Translations under genes and position numbers: made by a program
Notes under the pieces: model-generated
What the model saw: only the letters and a program-made list of their open reading frames with translations
Databases searched by the model: none
What the model was told of the DNA's origin: nothing
Origin: Pseudomonadota bacterium
Lineage (GTDB): Bacteria > Pseudomonadota > Alphaproteobacteria > Sphingomonadales > Sphingomonadaceae
DNA: 64,000 bases
NCBI GenBank assembly: GCA_023433305.1
Contig: JAEZCZ010000021.1
Span: forward strand, 33,495 to 97,494
Direction: 5' to 3'
In this document: one piece after another, positions 1-8,720 of the stretch
Numbering within the stretch: position 1 is the stretch's first letter
Layout: every line of letters starts with the position of its first letter

Positions 1-5
1 TGATC

Positions 6-215
6 GTGACCGTGCGGCATCCCGACGGCGGCTTCCGGCGGTTCCTGGCTTCATACGACGACATCGATGGGCCCGGCGGCCCAGTGGACAAGTTCGACAC
101 CTTCGACGGGGCGCAACGCGCGGTCGTGACGACCACGCAAGCGCACACCGACGTCAGCGTCGGTGACGACCGCTATCGCTTCGACTGGAACGAGGACCCC
201 CGTGCCGAGCGCTGA
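6..215 (+). CDS. Hypothetical protein, possibly the tail of a gene entering from the left
   Basis: Short reading frame of about 69 codons that is open to the left edge of the window, so GTG at 6 may not be the true start. The product is acidic and soluble, rich in Asp, Gly and Phe, and I recognise no domain. It ends 14 bp inside the following NAD(P)HX-repair gene, the close overlap expected of co-transcribed genes. It could also be a chance high-GC frame. Function unknown. Confidence 0.35.
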   Translation: MTVRHPDGGFRRFLASYDDIDGPGGPVDKFDTFDGAQRAVVTTTQAHTDVSVGDDRYRFDWNEDPRAER

Positions 216-1590
216 CCCGGTCCTTACCGTCGCGCAGATGCGCGCGGCCGAACAGGCCCTGATCGACGGCGGCGAGACCGTCTCGAGCCTGATGGAGCGC
301 GCGGGCACGGGCGCCGCCGAGTGGGTCTGGCGCGTCGCGGCCGGCCGCCCGGTCACCGTGCTGTGCGGCCCGGGCAACTACGGCGGCGAGGGCTATGTCA
401 TCGCGCGCGAACTGGCGCGGCGCGGCGTGGCCGTCGCGCTGGTTGCTCCGCTCGACCCGACCACCGAGGCGGCGATCGCCGCGCGGGCTTCCGCCGCGAT
501 CGAGCCCGTGGCGCAAGGGGCGGGCGGGGTGCTGGTGGATGCCCTGTTCGGCAGCGGCCTCGCCCGGCCGCTCTCGCCCGAGCTGGCCGGCGTGCTGACT
601 ACCGACGCCGCGCGCCATGAGGTGCGCATCGCGATCGACCTGCCGAGCGGCATCGAGAGCGACACCGGCCGCCCGCTCAACGACGACCTTCCCAACTACG
701 ACGTCACGCTGTCGCTCGGCGCCTGGAAGCCCGCGCACTGGCTCATGCCGGCGATGGCCGCGATGGGCGAGCGGCGCCTGATTCCGATTGGCGTCACGGC
801 GCCGCCCGAGGCCGCTGCTCTGCTGCCGCGCCCGCATTTCAGCGCGCCCGCGGTGGACGCGCACAAGTATTCGCGCGGGCTCATGCTGATCGTCGGCGGG
901 CCAATGCAGGGCGCCGCCTTGCTCGCGGCCGAAAGCGCCATGCGCGCGGGCGCGGGTTGCATCCGCCTCGCCGCGCAGACCCTGCCCGCGGCCGCGCCGC
1001 CCGACCTCGTGCTCAAGCCGCAGCCGCTCGAGGAGCTGCTGGCCGACGATCGAAACGGCGCCGTCCTGATCGGCCCGGGCCTGGGCCGCGACGACGCGGC
1101 CCGGCGCAAGCTCGCGCAAGTCCTGGCCGCCAATCGAGCCAGCGTGATCGACGCCGATGCGCTCGCGCTGCTTGGTCCACGCGACCTCGAGCGCTTCGAT
1201 GCGCCGCTGGTGCTGACGCCGCATCAAGGCGAGATGAGGTCGCTTTCGGAGAGCTTCGAGCTGGGCGACATGGGCAAGGTCGAGCAGGCGCGCGCCCTTG
1301 CCGAAGCGGCGCGCGCGATGGTGATCGCGAAGGGCCCCGACACCGTGATCGCTGCGCCCGACGGGCGCGTGGCTTTCGCCCCGTCGCCGACGAGCTGGCT
1401 CTCCACCGCCGGCACGGGAGACGTGCTCGCCGGTCTCGTCGCCAGCCGCCTTTCGACCGGCGCCGAGCCTTTCAAGGCCGCCTGCGAGGCCGCCTGGCTT
1501 CACGGCGAGGCCGCATGCCTGGCACCCGCGCCGTTCACCGCTTCCGAGCTGGCGCATTCCGTCGCGCGGGCCTACGCCGCCGCGCTGTGA
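202..1590 (+). CDS. nnr: Bifunctional NAD(P)H-hydrate epimerase / ADP-dependent NAD(P)H-hydrate dehydratase
   Basis: Cytosolic repair enzyme of about 462 aa that restores damaged, hydrated NADH and NADPH. The N-terminal YjeF_N epimerase domain carries GPGNYGGEG (residues 56-64) and DLPSG. The C-terminal ribokinase-like dehydratase domain starts near residue 215 and carries LIVGG, GPGLG, DADAL, LTPHQGEM and TAGTGDVLAG (402-411). I chose the GTG at 202, just before the family start, because the longer frame from 163 adds 13 non-homologous codons. The usual epimerase loop is GxGNNGGDG; Tyr and Glu replace the second Asn and the Asp here. Its stop overlaps the GTG of the next gene by 4 bp, so the two are probably co-transcribed. 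Confidence 0.93.
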   Translation: MPSADPVLTVAQMRAAEQALIDGGETVSSLMERAGTGAAEWVWRVAAGRPVTVLCGPGNYGGEGYVIARELARRGVAVALVAPLDPTTEAAIAARASAAIEPVAQGAGGVLVDALFGSGLARPLSPELAGVLTTDAARHEVRIAIDLPSGIESDTGRPLNDDLPNYDVTLSLGAWKPAHWLMPAMAAMGERRLIPIGVTAPPEAAALLPRPHFSAPAVDAHKYSRGLMLIVGGPMQGAALLAAESAMRAGAGCIRLAAQTLPAAAPPDLVLKPQPLEELLADDRNGAVLIGPGLGRDDAARRKLAQVLAANRASVIDADALALLGPRDLERFDAPLVLTPHQGEMRSLSESFELGDMGKVEQARALAEAARAMVIAKGPDTVIAAPDGRVAFAPSPTSWLSTAGTGDVLAGLVASRLSTGAEPFKAACEAAWLHGEAACLAPAPFTASELAHSVARAYAAAL

Positions 1591-2783
1591 GCCCATCCGA
1601 ACCCATCGTTCGCGTCGCCGCGAAAGGCGATGGCGTCACCGCGTCGGGCCGCCACGCTGCCTTCGCCGCGCCCGGAGACGTGCTTCACGCGGACGGTACG
1701 GTGGAGCCGGGACCGCACCATGCCCAGCCGCCGTGCCGCCATTTCGGCCGCTGCGGGGGCTGCCAGCTGCAGCATCTCGACGAGGAGACGCTGGCGGGCT
1801 TCGTGCACGACCGCGTGCTCAATGCCGCCGAGGGGCAGGGGCTGGTGCCCGAGCGGGTGGCGCCGGTGCACCTGTCGCCGCCCAATACGCGCCGCCGCGC
1901 CACGCTTCGAGCGGTGAACGGGGGCGGAAGGCCACTGATCGGCTTCAACGAGGGCGGCTCGCACAAGGTGGTCGACATGCGCGAATGCCACGTGCTCGCG
2001 CCCGAGCTGTTCGCCTTGGTCGAGCCTTTGCGGCGCGCATTGGCGCCGCGCCGCGATCGCTACGCGGTGGAGATCACGCTGGCGCTGACCGACCAGGGCG
2101 TCGACTGCGCGATCAAGGGCCTTTCCCTCGAAGGGCTCGAACAGACCGAGGCGATGCTCGACTTCTGCCGCGAGCAGGGGCTGGCGCGGCTGACACTCGA
2201 CCAGGGGTTCGGCGCGGAGACTTTCTGGGAGCCCGATCCGGTCACCGTGACGCTGTCGGGCGCCAAGGTCGGTTATCCCGCGGGTGCGTTTCTTCAGGCG
2301 ACCCCCGATGGCGAGGCGGCACTCGTTGGGGCCGCGCGCGAGTGGCTGGGCGGATGCACGAGGGTGGCGGACTTGTTCGCCGGCCTCGGCACGTTCGCGT
2401 TTGCGCTGGCGGGCCCGGTGCGGGTCACCGCCGCCGAAGCGGCGCGCGACGCGCATCTGGCTTGCCGGGCGGCCGCCGGGTCAGCCCGCGTCCCGCTCGA
2501 AGCAGTTCACCGCGACCTGTTCCGCAACCCGGTGCGCGCCGAAGAGCTGCGCGGCTTCGACGGCGTCGTGCTCGACCCGCCGCGAGCCGGAGCGCGCGAG
2601 CAAGCGTTGCAGCTTGCCGAGAGCGAGGTGAACCGCATCGCCTACGTGAGCTGCAATCCCTCGAGTTGGGCGCGCGACGGGCGCGTGCTTGCCGATGCGG
2701 GATATCGGCTGGCCGAGCTGCGCCCGGTCGGGCAGTTCCGCTGGTCGACCCATGTCGAGCTTGTGAGTCTGTTTGTGAGGTGA
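1587..2783 (+). CDS. Class I SAM-dependent RNA methyltransferase (RumA/TrmA family, uracil-5)
   Basis: Predicted 23S rRNA or tRNA uracil C5 methyltransferase, about 398 aa. A [4Fe-4S] site is visible as Cys50, Cys56, Cys59 (CX5CGGC) and Cys134 (MRECHV). The SAM-binding motif is DLFAGLGTFAF, followed by VVLDPPRAGA and the catalytic-Cys motif YVSCNPSSW (Cys356). These are the marks of the RlmC/RlmD/TrmA family; the exact target base cannot be decided from sequence. The N-terminal TRAM-like segment is short. Start GTG overlaps the stop of the NAD(P)HX-repair gene (GTGA), giving translational coupling. Confidence 0.9.
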   Translation: MSPSEPIVRVAAKGDGVTASGRHAAFAAPGDVLHADGTVEPGPHHAQPPCRHFGRCGGCQLQHLDEETLAGFVHDRVLNAAEGQGLVPERVAPVHLSPPNTRRRATLRAVNGGGRPLIGFNEGGSHKVVDMRECHVLAPELFALVEPLRRALAPRRDRYAVEITLALTDQGVDCAIKGLSLEGLEQTEAMLDFCREQGLARLTLDQGFGAETFWEPDPVTVTLSGAKVGYPAGAFLQATPDGEAALVGAAREWLGGCTRVADLFAGLGTFAFALAGPVRVTAAEAARDAHLACRAAAGSARVPLEAVHRDLFRNPVRAEELRGFDGVVLDPPRAGAREQALQLAESEVNRIAYVSCNPSSWARDGRVLADAGYRLAELRPVGQFRWSTHVELVSLFVR

Positions 2784-2806
2784 TGGGCGGCCGGAGGGGC
2801 TTGGAT

Positions 2807-3100
2807 ATGAACGAGAAAGGTCGTCTCATAGTTGCTCTAACAGGGGTCATCTTTCCGCTATCCTGCGGAGAACCTCAGCACCCGACATCGATGGAATGCA
2901 CCTCGACTGAAGCGGCTGCGCGAGCCTATTATCGGATGATCACACAATCCGATCCAAGCGATCTGAGTTTCGAGCGTGAGCCCTTCACAAATGAACTCAC
3001 CGGTTATCGAATTTACCACGCTGAGCGGCCTTTGGAGACAATCGTGGTTCGGAATGCCGATTGTAGTTTGCAGTTCTTTTCAAACCTCATTCTAGATTAG
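2807..3100 (+). CDS. Small hypothetical secreted protein or lipoprotein
   Basis: Encodes 97 aa. The N-terminus has basic residues, a hydrophobic stretch and then PLSC at about residue 20, which could be a weak lipobox; a plain signal peptide is the alternative. Two further Cys residues lie in the mature part (MECTS, NADCSLQF). A good Shine-Dalgarno (CGGAGGGG) lies about 9 nt before ATG 2807, so this start is preferred to ATG 2783, which touches the preceding stop. The base composition is visibly less GC-rich than the flanking genes, which suggests a recent or lineage-specific gene. No family recognised. Confidence 0.5.
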   Translation: MNEKGRLIVALTGVIFPLSCGEPQHPTSMECTSTEAAARAYYRMITQSDPSDLSFEREPFTNELTGYRIYHAERPLETIVVRNADCSLQFFSNLILD

Positions 3101-3122
3101 TCGGATCAAGGGCAATAGCGCG

Positions 3123-3146
3123 GGTCCAAGTGGTCGATGTTGGACC
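3123..3146. terminator. Inverted repeat between convergent genes, possible terminator
   Basis: A perfect 7-bp inverted repeat, GGTCCAA (3123-3129) and TTGGACC (3140-3146), with a 10-nt loop. It lies just after the small hypothetical gene and before the end of the convergent hydrolase gene. There is no T-tract, so terminator function is an inference from position only. Confidence 0.35.
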
Positions 3147-3209
3147 TCCAAACGTCGAAATCCTCGCGGACGCGGGGAGTTATTCAGATCGGCGCTCTGG
3201 AACGCGAAC

Positions 3210-3983
3210 TCAATGCCTCAGCGCCGCCACGAGTTGCTCGAACAGCCACTCTCCCGCCTCGGGTTCCACGAAAGCATGGCTCGCTCCTGGGCAGCGGGCG
3301 ATGCGTGTGTCGCCAGCGTCCCAGGCGCCGAGGAATGCTTGCGCGGTTCGATCGCGTTCCGCTATCAGGAGGCAGACAGGGCCTTCGAAGCGAGTGAGGC
3401 CGGCGCGCATGTCTTGCGCGAGCGAGGTCGGTGGGGGAGCGGGGCGGAGCGCGCGGCCGATGCCGCCGGCGAGCTTGCCGAGCGAAACCTTGCCGGTCGC
3501 GAGGCGCACCAGTTCCTTCGGGTTGCGCAGCTTTTCGGCGTATCGCGCACGGATCGCGGCGGGAGGCGGGGTGCCGTCGTCGTGCTCGATGGTCCAGGGG
3601 TTGGCGAGGACCAGCGAATCGCACCCGGCGCCGGCATTGAGCATCAGCGCGCTCGCGGCGTCGCAATTGCCGAAGCCGACCACGCGCGCGAGCCCGCGCT
3701 GCTCGGCCCGGAAGGCGGCAAGCGCGGCGGCGAGGTCCGGCCCGCTGCCGAGGAAGCCGGCGTTCTCGCCGGTGCTGTCGCCGATCCCGCGCCGGTCGAA
3801 GCGGAATACCGGGTGGCCGGCGGCGGCGACGCGAGCGGCGAGGCGTGCCTGCCCGGAGAACGCGCCCGAACGGACTTCGTTGCCGCCGCTGACGAGCAGC
3901 AGGCCGGTGGTTCCGTCGGCCTCGTCGAGCGTGCCGACCAGCGTTTCACCCTCGCAGGCGAAGGTGAGGTGCCGGCGGCTCAT
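3210..3983 (-). CDS. Alpha/beta hydrolase, exosortase A system-associated (hydrolase 1)
   Basis: 257-aa alpha/beta-fold protein matching the hydrolase-1 family that accompanies exosortase A clusters. Visible are the SGGNE oxyanion-like region, FRFDRRGIGDS, the nucleophile-elbow-like GFGNCDAASA, and a late acid/His pair (AERDRT then GASHAF). The elbow has Cys where most hydrolases have Ser; whether that is the family norm I cannot check. Start ATG overlaps the stop of hydrolase 2 by 4 bp. The substrate is unknown; the neighbouring ACP and acyl ligase suggest an acyl or thioester substrate (inference). Confidence 0.85.
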   Translation of the reverse strand: MSRRHLTFACEGETLVGTLDEADGTTGLLLVSGGNEVRSGAFSGQARLAARVAAAGHPVFRFDRRGIGDSTGENAGFLGSGPDLAAALAAFRAEQRGLARVVGFGNCDAASALMLNAGAGCDSLVLANPWTIEHDDGTPPPAAIRARYAEKLRNPKELVRLATGKVSLGKLAGGIGRALRPAPPPTSLAQDMRAGLTRFEGPVCLLIAERDRTAQAFLGAWDAGDTRIARCPGASHAFVEPEAGEWLFEQLVAALRH

Positions 3984-4642
3984 GCGCTCTCGTCCGCGGC
4001 GATCAGCGCGGCGAGGGCATCGGCCTGCGCGGGATCGTGGTCGGGCTCGGCGCGCAGCCACAGCCCGGCGCCGCCCAGGTCTGCCTGCGCGATATTGGCG
4101 AGCGCGGCGCCGCCGGCCGGCTCGGCCTTGTCGAGCTCGCGGATCATCGCGGCCCCGAGCCGGTATCCGGCGAGTTCGAGCCCGCTTTCCTTGCCGCGCG
4201 CGAGCAGGTCCTCGCGCGTCTCCTCGAGGCCGGCTTCCTTGCTGGCGAGGACGCGCGCGCGCAGCATGGCGCGCAGGATCGAGGCGCCGGTGGCCGGGGC
4301 ATAGCGCCACGCCGGCAGCTCGGCCGGTGCGCACAAGGCCCCGCCGCGGATGGTGAGCACGTGCGTGGCGTCGAAATGCCGGGCCGCTGCCTCGGCCGCG
4401 TCGCGCCAGCCCTGCAGGCTCTGCGTCTCGAGCGGGGCAAGGCTCTCGTTGCAGCCGGGGAGGTCAGGCAGGATCGAGTCGAAGCCGGCCGCGTCGAGGC
4501 GGCGCATCGTCTCGACCGTGAAGTGGCGCAGCTTGTTGGCCTCGTCGAACAGCGCGGGGAGCACGAGGATACGCCGCTCGCGGCTCCGGTCGGACGCGAT
4601 GGCCAGCTCGTCGCCATCGGGGCCGGGCCAGGAGGCGATCAT
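3980..4642 (-). CDS. Exosortase A system-associated hydrolase 2
   Basis: 220 aa, resembling the short hydrolase-2 family of exosortase A clusters. It starts with a WPGPDG segment and then RILVLPALFDEANKLR, followed by DLPGCNESLAPLE. A classic GXSXG elbow is not obvious (TIRGGAL occupies that place), so catalytic activity is uncertain. It is translated between the acyl carrier protein gene (7 bp upstream) and hydrolase 1 (4-bp overlap), so the minus-strand set acetyltransferase, ACP, hydrolase 2 and hydrolase 1 forms one operon. Confidence 0.82.
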   Translation of the reverse strand: MIASWPGPDGDELAIASDRSRERRILVLPALFDEANKLRHFTVETMRRLDAAGFDSILPDLPGCNESLAPLETQSLQGWRDAAEAAARHFDATHVLTIRGGALCAPAELPAWRYAPATGASILRAMLRARVLASKEAGLEETREDLLARGKESGLELAGYRLGAAMIRELDKAEPAGGAALANIAQADLGGAGLWLRAEPDHDPAQADALAALIAADESA

Positions 4643-4649
4643 CGGCGAG

Positions 4650-4940
4650 TCAGCCGCCGTCGAGCTTCGCCGTCACGAAGCGGAGCAGCGCGCCGTAAGT
4701 CTCGAGCATCTCGCCGTCGACCTCGTCGTCCTCGATGACGAAGCCGAGGCGGTCCTCGATCTCGGTGAGGAGCCCGGCGACGGCCATCGAGTCGAGCTCG
4801 GGCAGGTGGCCGAACAGGCCGGTGTCGGCTTCGAACGCGGCGGTGCGCGCGGGGCTGAGGCCGAGCACGTCGCGCAGGACCTGGCGCAGGACCAGGTCGG
4901 TTTCGGAGTGATCGCCGACGGCAACCGGTTCGCTTGGCAT
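4650..4940 (-). CDS. Acyl carrier protein of the XrtA/PEP-CTERM system
   Basis: 96-aa acidic four-helix carrier protein. The phosphopantetheine attachment site is the Ser in PELDSMAVAG, the usual DSM/DSL motif. It is not the fatty-acid synthesis AcpP; identity as the exosortase-system carrier comes from its place beside the acyl-CoA ligase, PLP decarboxylase and two hydrolases typical of these clusters. Likely role: carrying an acyl or aminoacyl group used to decorate the exopolysaccharide (inference). Confidence 0.9.
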   Translation of the reverse strand: MPSEPVAVGDHSETDLVLRQVLRDVLGLSPARTAAFEADTGLFGHLPELDSMAVAGLLTEIEDRLGFVIEDDEVDGEMLETYGALLRFVTAKLDGG

Positions 4941-4964
4941 GCGCAGGACCCCTTTCGCGCGCCC

Positions 4965-5948
4965 CTAGCGGGCGACTTTTGCCGAGACAAGCGTGCGCAG
5001 CGCGGCCTTGGCGATGGCCGGCCAGTTGCGCGGGTCCGACGGGCGCCAGCCTGTCAGTCGGTAGCGGGGGCGGACCTGCTCCATCCAGTCGCGCTTGTAG
5101 GGATCGTCCCCGGTGCCGAAGTCGACCAGCCCGACCCGGTCGCGATCGATCACGTGCTCGAACAGCGCGGCGGTGAGCGTGGTGCCGGCGGAGAGCGGCC
5201 TGGCGCTTTCGAGGTGGGCGAGCTTGTGGATGTAGGCGGTGCCGCTTTCGACCGTCCAGAACTGCGCGGCGACGACTTCGCCGGCGTGGCGGGCGAGGCC
5301 GAGGCGAAGGCGGCCGGCGGCTCCTTCGGCCTCGGCGAAGCGGCGAAGGAGCGCGGGGTCGCCCTCTTCGGGCTTCCAGCTCTCCGCATAGACCGCTTCG
5401 TAGGAATTCCACGCATCCTCATTGAAATGCGTGAGAATCTCGGTCTCTACCTTCTTCGCCTTGCGCTTGAGCGTGGTGCGCAGCGGGCCGGGGCGGCTGG
5501 CAATGTAGTCGGCGTAGCTGCGACCAGAGACCGCCAGCACGTGGTTCGAATCGCAGCGTTCGCGCAGGACGAGCCAACCCGCGCGGCGCAGCGCGGTCTC
5601 GAGCCGCGTGGCGGTGCCGTCTTCGTCGCGGAGCTTCGTGAGCTCGATCCGGCTCGCGCGGCGTTTCAGGTCGCGGGCGAGGCGCTCGAGGAGCGAGGGC
5701 GAGGCGTTCTCGGTGGCCAGCTCGGACCAGGTGAACGCATACCAGTTGGTGAGGGGTTCGAGGCCGTTGCCATTGCGAGCCAAGGGCAGGGCGAGGGCGT
5801 GCGTACCGTCCCTGGCGAGCGCTAGAAACGGCTCGGCGCCATGGTTTTCGAGGAGGGCGAACCATTCGGGGCGGGCGAACGGGCCTTGGCCCGCGAAGCT
5901 CAGCCCTTGCAGATCGTTAACCGTGCCGTGATAGCTGACCGCCGTCAC
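4965..5948 (-). CDS. GNAT-fold acetyltransferase, XrtA cluster
   Basis: About 327 aa, resembling the BcsL/CelD-like GNAT proteins of polysaccharide clusters: an N-terminal half ending in a basic LKRKAKK stretch and a C-terminal GNAT domain with GTTLTAAL and the VDFGTGDDPYKRDW block. The frame stays open to ATG 5972 and 5990, but ATG 5972 would overlap the divergent ligase ATG at 5971. GTG 5948 is preceded by GAAGGGCGG at suitable spacing, so I prefer it. The downstream gap to the ACP gene is 24 bp, consistent with one operon. The acetyl acceptor is unknown, probably a sugar or carrier-bound precursor. Confidence 0.8.
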   Translation of the reverse strand: MTAVSYHGTVNDLQGLSFAGQGPFARPEWFALLENHGAEPFLALARDGTHALALPLARNGNGLEPLTNWYAFTWSELATENASPSLLERLARDLKRRASRIELTKLRDEDGTATRLETALRRAGWLVLRERCDSNHVLAVSGRSYADYIASRPGPLRTTLKRKAKKVETEILTHFNEDAWNSYEAVYAESWKPEEGDPALLRRFAEAEGAAGRLRLGLARHAGEVVAAQFWTVESGTAYIHKLAHLESARPLSAGTTLTAALFEHVIDRDRVGLVDFGTGDDPYKRDWMEQVRPRYRLTGWRPSDPRNWPAIAKAALRTLVSAKVAR

Positions 5949-5970
5949 TCGAAACCGCCCTTCAGGAACC

Positions 5971-7482
5971 ATGACCACGCCGGAAACCACGCCATGGCCG
6001 CTCGATCACCTTGCCGAACGAGGGCGCGACGAGGCAGCGGCGCTGGTGCTTCGCTCGGGCACGCTTAGCTGGAAGGACTTAAGAAGGCGTGTCGGGGAGC
6101 TGGCGGGGTGGCTCCAGAGTGTGGCGCCGCAGCCGGGAACGCGCGTGGCAACGTGGTTGGCGAAAGGAGAAATCGCGTGCTTGCTGCCACTTGCGGCCGC
6201 GCGAGCCGGGCTTGTCCACGTGCCCATCAATCCCATGCTCAAACGTGCACAAGCGGCGCACATCGTCACCGACAGCGAGGCAAAGGTGGTGATCGCCACG
6301 CACGCGAGGCTCGAGACGCTCGAGCCCGGCGACTTGCCCGAAGGCTCCATCGCGATCGCCGAGGACGTCGCGCTGGACATGGCCGCTTCAGCCGGACGGT
6401 GGCTGCCGCCATCCTCCGCCGATCCCAACGACCTTGCCGCGCTGCTTTACACCAGCGGATCGACGGGGCGGCCCAAGGGGGTCATGCTCAGCCATGCCAA
6501 CATGTGGCTCGGCGCGGTGAGCGTCGCGAGCTACCTCGGGCTGGCGGAGGATGACGTCACGCTGGCGGTGCTGCCGCTGAGCTTCGACTATGGGCAGAAC
6601 CAGTTGCTCTCGACCTGGTATGCCGGCGGCTCGGTGGTACCGCTCGACTATCTGACGCCGCGCGACGTGATCAAGGCGTGCGCGCGCCATGGCATCACGA
6701 CGCTAGCCGCGGTTCCGCCGCTGTGGGTGCAACTGGTCGAGCAGGACTGGCCCCGCGACGCGGTGACGCCAATGCGGCGCCTGACCAACAGCGGCGGCGC
6801 TCTCACAGTCGAACTGGTGAGAAAGTTGCGCTCCATCTTCCCGCAAGCAAAGCTTTTTCCGATGTATGGCCTGACCGAGGCTTTCCGCTCGACCTATCTC
6901 GACCCCGCGCTCGTGGACAGCCACCCGACTTCGATGGGCACAGCGATCCCGTTCGCCGAAATCCTGGTGATCGGCGACGACGGCGAGGTCACCGCGCCAG
7001 GCGAGGAGGGCGAGCTGGTCCATTGCGGCCCGCTTGTGGCGCAGGGATACTGGCACGATGCGGAGCAGACGGCAGAGCGGTTCAAGCCCGCGCCCGCCGC
7101 CTCGCGCTATGGCGGGATGGCGGTGTGGTCGGGCGACCGCGTGCGGCGCGATGCCGACGGGCTGCTCTATTTCGTCGGACGGCGTGACGCCATGATCAAG
7201 AGCGCGGGCAACCGCATCAGCCCGCAGGAAATCGAGGAGGCCGCGCTGGCGAGCGGCCTGGTTGCCGAAGCGGTCGCACTGGGTGTGCCTGACGAGAGGC
7301 TTGGGCAAGCGGTGCACCTCGTGGTGCGCGGGCCGGGCGACGAGGCGGGCTTGATAGCGTGGCTCAAGCGCGAGCTGCCTAACTTCATGCAGCCGCAGCT
7401 AGTCCGCTGGGTGGACAGGATGCCGACCAACCCGAACGGCAAGATCGACCGCACCGCGCTGCTGGCGGAGGCCCTGGCGTGA
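5971..7482 (+). CDS. Acyl-CoA ligase (AMP-forming), exosortase A system-associated
   Basis: 503-aa adenylate-forming enzyme of the ANL superfamily. It has the P-loop-like YTSGSTGRPKG, the A5 motif MYGLTEAF, the A7-type SGDRVRRD and the A10 catalytic Lys in NPNGKIDR. It would activate a carboxylic acid as acyl-AMP and load it onto CoA or the ACP encoded nearby. An AGGAA Shine-Dalgarno precedes ATG 5971. Its stop overlaps the GTG of the PLP decarboxylase by 4 bp. Membership of the exosortase A-associated ligase family is from resemblance plus context. Confidence 0.9.
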   Translation: MTTPETTPWPLDHLAERGRDEAAALVLRSGTLSWKDLRRRVGELAGWLQSVAPQPGTRVATWLAKGEIACLLPLAAARAGLVHVPINPMLKRAQAAHIVTDSEAKVVIATHARLETLEPGDLPEGSIAIAEDVALDMAASAGRWLPPSSADPNDLAALLYTSGSTGRPKGVMLSHANMWLGAVSVASYLGLAEDDVTLAVLPLSFDYGQNQLLSTWYAGGSVVPLDYLTPRDVIKACARHGITTLAAVPPLWVQLVEQDWPRDAVTPMRRLTNSGGALTVELVRKLRSIFPQAKLFPMYGLTEAFRSTYLDPALVDSHPTSMGTAIPFAEILVIGDDGEVTAPGEEGELVHCGPLVAQGYWHDAEQTAERFKPAPAASRYGGMAVWSGDRVRRDADGLLYFVGRRDAMIKSAGNRISPQEIEEAALASGLVAEAVALGVPDERLGQAVHLVVRGPGDEAGLIAWLKRELPNFMQPQLVRWVDRMPTNPNGKIDRTALLAEALA

Positions 7483-8705
7483 AGCCGCTCGGTCCTATCC
7501 CGCCAGGCTTCGAGGCGATCGAGGGAGAACTGGCAGTGGGCGGCCGCACGGCGAGCGCGCTAGTCGAGGAGGCGGGCGGCACTCCGCTGTTCGTCTATTC
7601 GGCCGGCCTGATCCGCGCCCGCGTGGAGCAGCTTCGGGCCGCCATGCCGCGACGCTTGCGGCTGCATTATGCCGTGAAAGCCAATCCCTATCGCCCCATC
7701 CTCGAGTTGATGAGAGGACTGGTCGACGGATTCGACATCGCCTCGGCCGGAGAGCTCGAGATGGCCATCTTGGCCGGGCAGGACCCCGCGCTGATCAGCT
7801 TCGCCGGCCCGGGAAAGCGCGACGGCGAGCTGGAGCTGGCGATCCGCGAGGGCGTGACGCTCAACCTCGAATCCGCCGGTGAGGCGCGCCGCGCGCTGGC
7901 GATCGGCGAGCGCCTCGGCATCGCTCCGCGCCTCGCCATTCGCGTAAACCCGGATTTCGAGCTGCGCGGCTCGGGGATGAAGATGGGCGGCGGGGCCAAG
8001 CCGTTCGGGGTCGATCAGGCGCGGGTGGCCGAGGTGGCCCGCGATGTGATCGCTGCCGGAGCGGAGTGGCGCGGGCTGCACATCTTTACCGGCAGCCAGG
8101 CGCTCGACGCGGACGCGATCATCGAGACGCAGGGCAACGTGCTCGACCTCGCCGCGCGGCTGACCGCCGAAATCGGCGCGCCGCTGCCACACCTCAACAT
8201 GGGCGGCGGTTTCGGCATCCCCTATTTTCACGGCGACCAGCCGCTCGACGTGGCGACCATCGGCGACGCGCTCGAGCAGCGGTTCGCACGCGTGCCCGGC
8301 GAGCTCGCCGCGACCGAGTTCGCAATCGAGCTGGGCCGCTACCTCGTCGGCGAGGCGGGGGTCTATCTGACGCGCATCGTCGACCGCAAGGAAAGCCACG
8401 GCCACGTGTTCCTCGTGACCGACGGCGGGCTGCACCACCAGCTTGCCGCCTCGGGCAACTTCGGCACCGTGGTGCGGCGCAACTATCCCGCCGCGATCGC
8501 CACGAAATTCGGCTCCGCGCCGACGGAGGAAGCCTCGATCGTCGGCTGTCTCTGCACCCCGCTCGACCGCCTCGCCGACCAAGCCCAATTGCCGCGTGCC
8601 GAGGAAGGCGATCTCGTCGCGGTGTTCTGCGCGGGAGCCTATGGCGCGAGCGCGAGCCCCTCGGCGTTCCTCGGCCAGGGCCCTGCGCGGGAGATGCTTG
8701 TCTAA
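7479..8705 (+). CDS. PLP-dependent decarboxylase, exosortase A system-associated
   Basis: 408-aa alanine-racemase-fold (type III) PLP enzyme related to diaminopimelate and ornithine decarboxylases. The PLP Lys lies in HYAVKANP, the phosphate-binding glycines in NMGGGFGIPY, and the C-terminal CAGAYG motif follows. It probably decarboxylates an amino acid to an amine used in exopolysaccharide modification together with the acyl ligase and ACP (inference; substrate unknown). GTG start at 7479 overlaps the ligase stop, so the two are translated as a pair. Confidence 0.9.
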   Translation: MKPLGPIPPGFEAIEGELAVGGRTASALVEEAGGTPLFVYSAGLIRARVEQLRAAMPRRLRLHYAVKANPYRPILELMRGLVDGFDIASAGELEMAILAGQDPALISFAGPGKRDGELELAIREGVTLNLESAGEARRALAIGERLGIAPRLAIRVNPDFELRGSGMKMGGGAKPFGVDQARVAEVARDVIAAGAEWRGLHIFTGSQALDADAIIETQGNVLDLAARLTAEIGAPLPHLNMGGGFGIPYFHGDQPLDVATIGDALEQRFARVPGELAATEFAIELGRYLVGEAGVYLTRIVDRKESHGHVFLVTDGGLHHQLAASGNFGTVVRRNYPAAIATKFGSAPTEEASIVGCLCTPLDRLADQAQLPRAEEGDLVAVFCAGAYGASASPSAFLGQGPAREMLV

Positions 8706-8720
8706 GTCATGGAAGCACGA

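Noticed and set aside
1733..2780. Long upstream part of the frame leading into the small gene ending at 3100
   Set aside because: This part is the shadow of the RNA methyltransferase gene; only the codons from 2807 show a start signal and a plausible protein.
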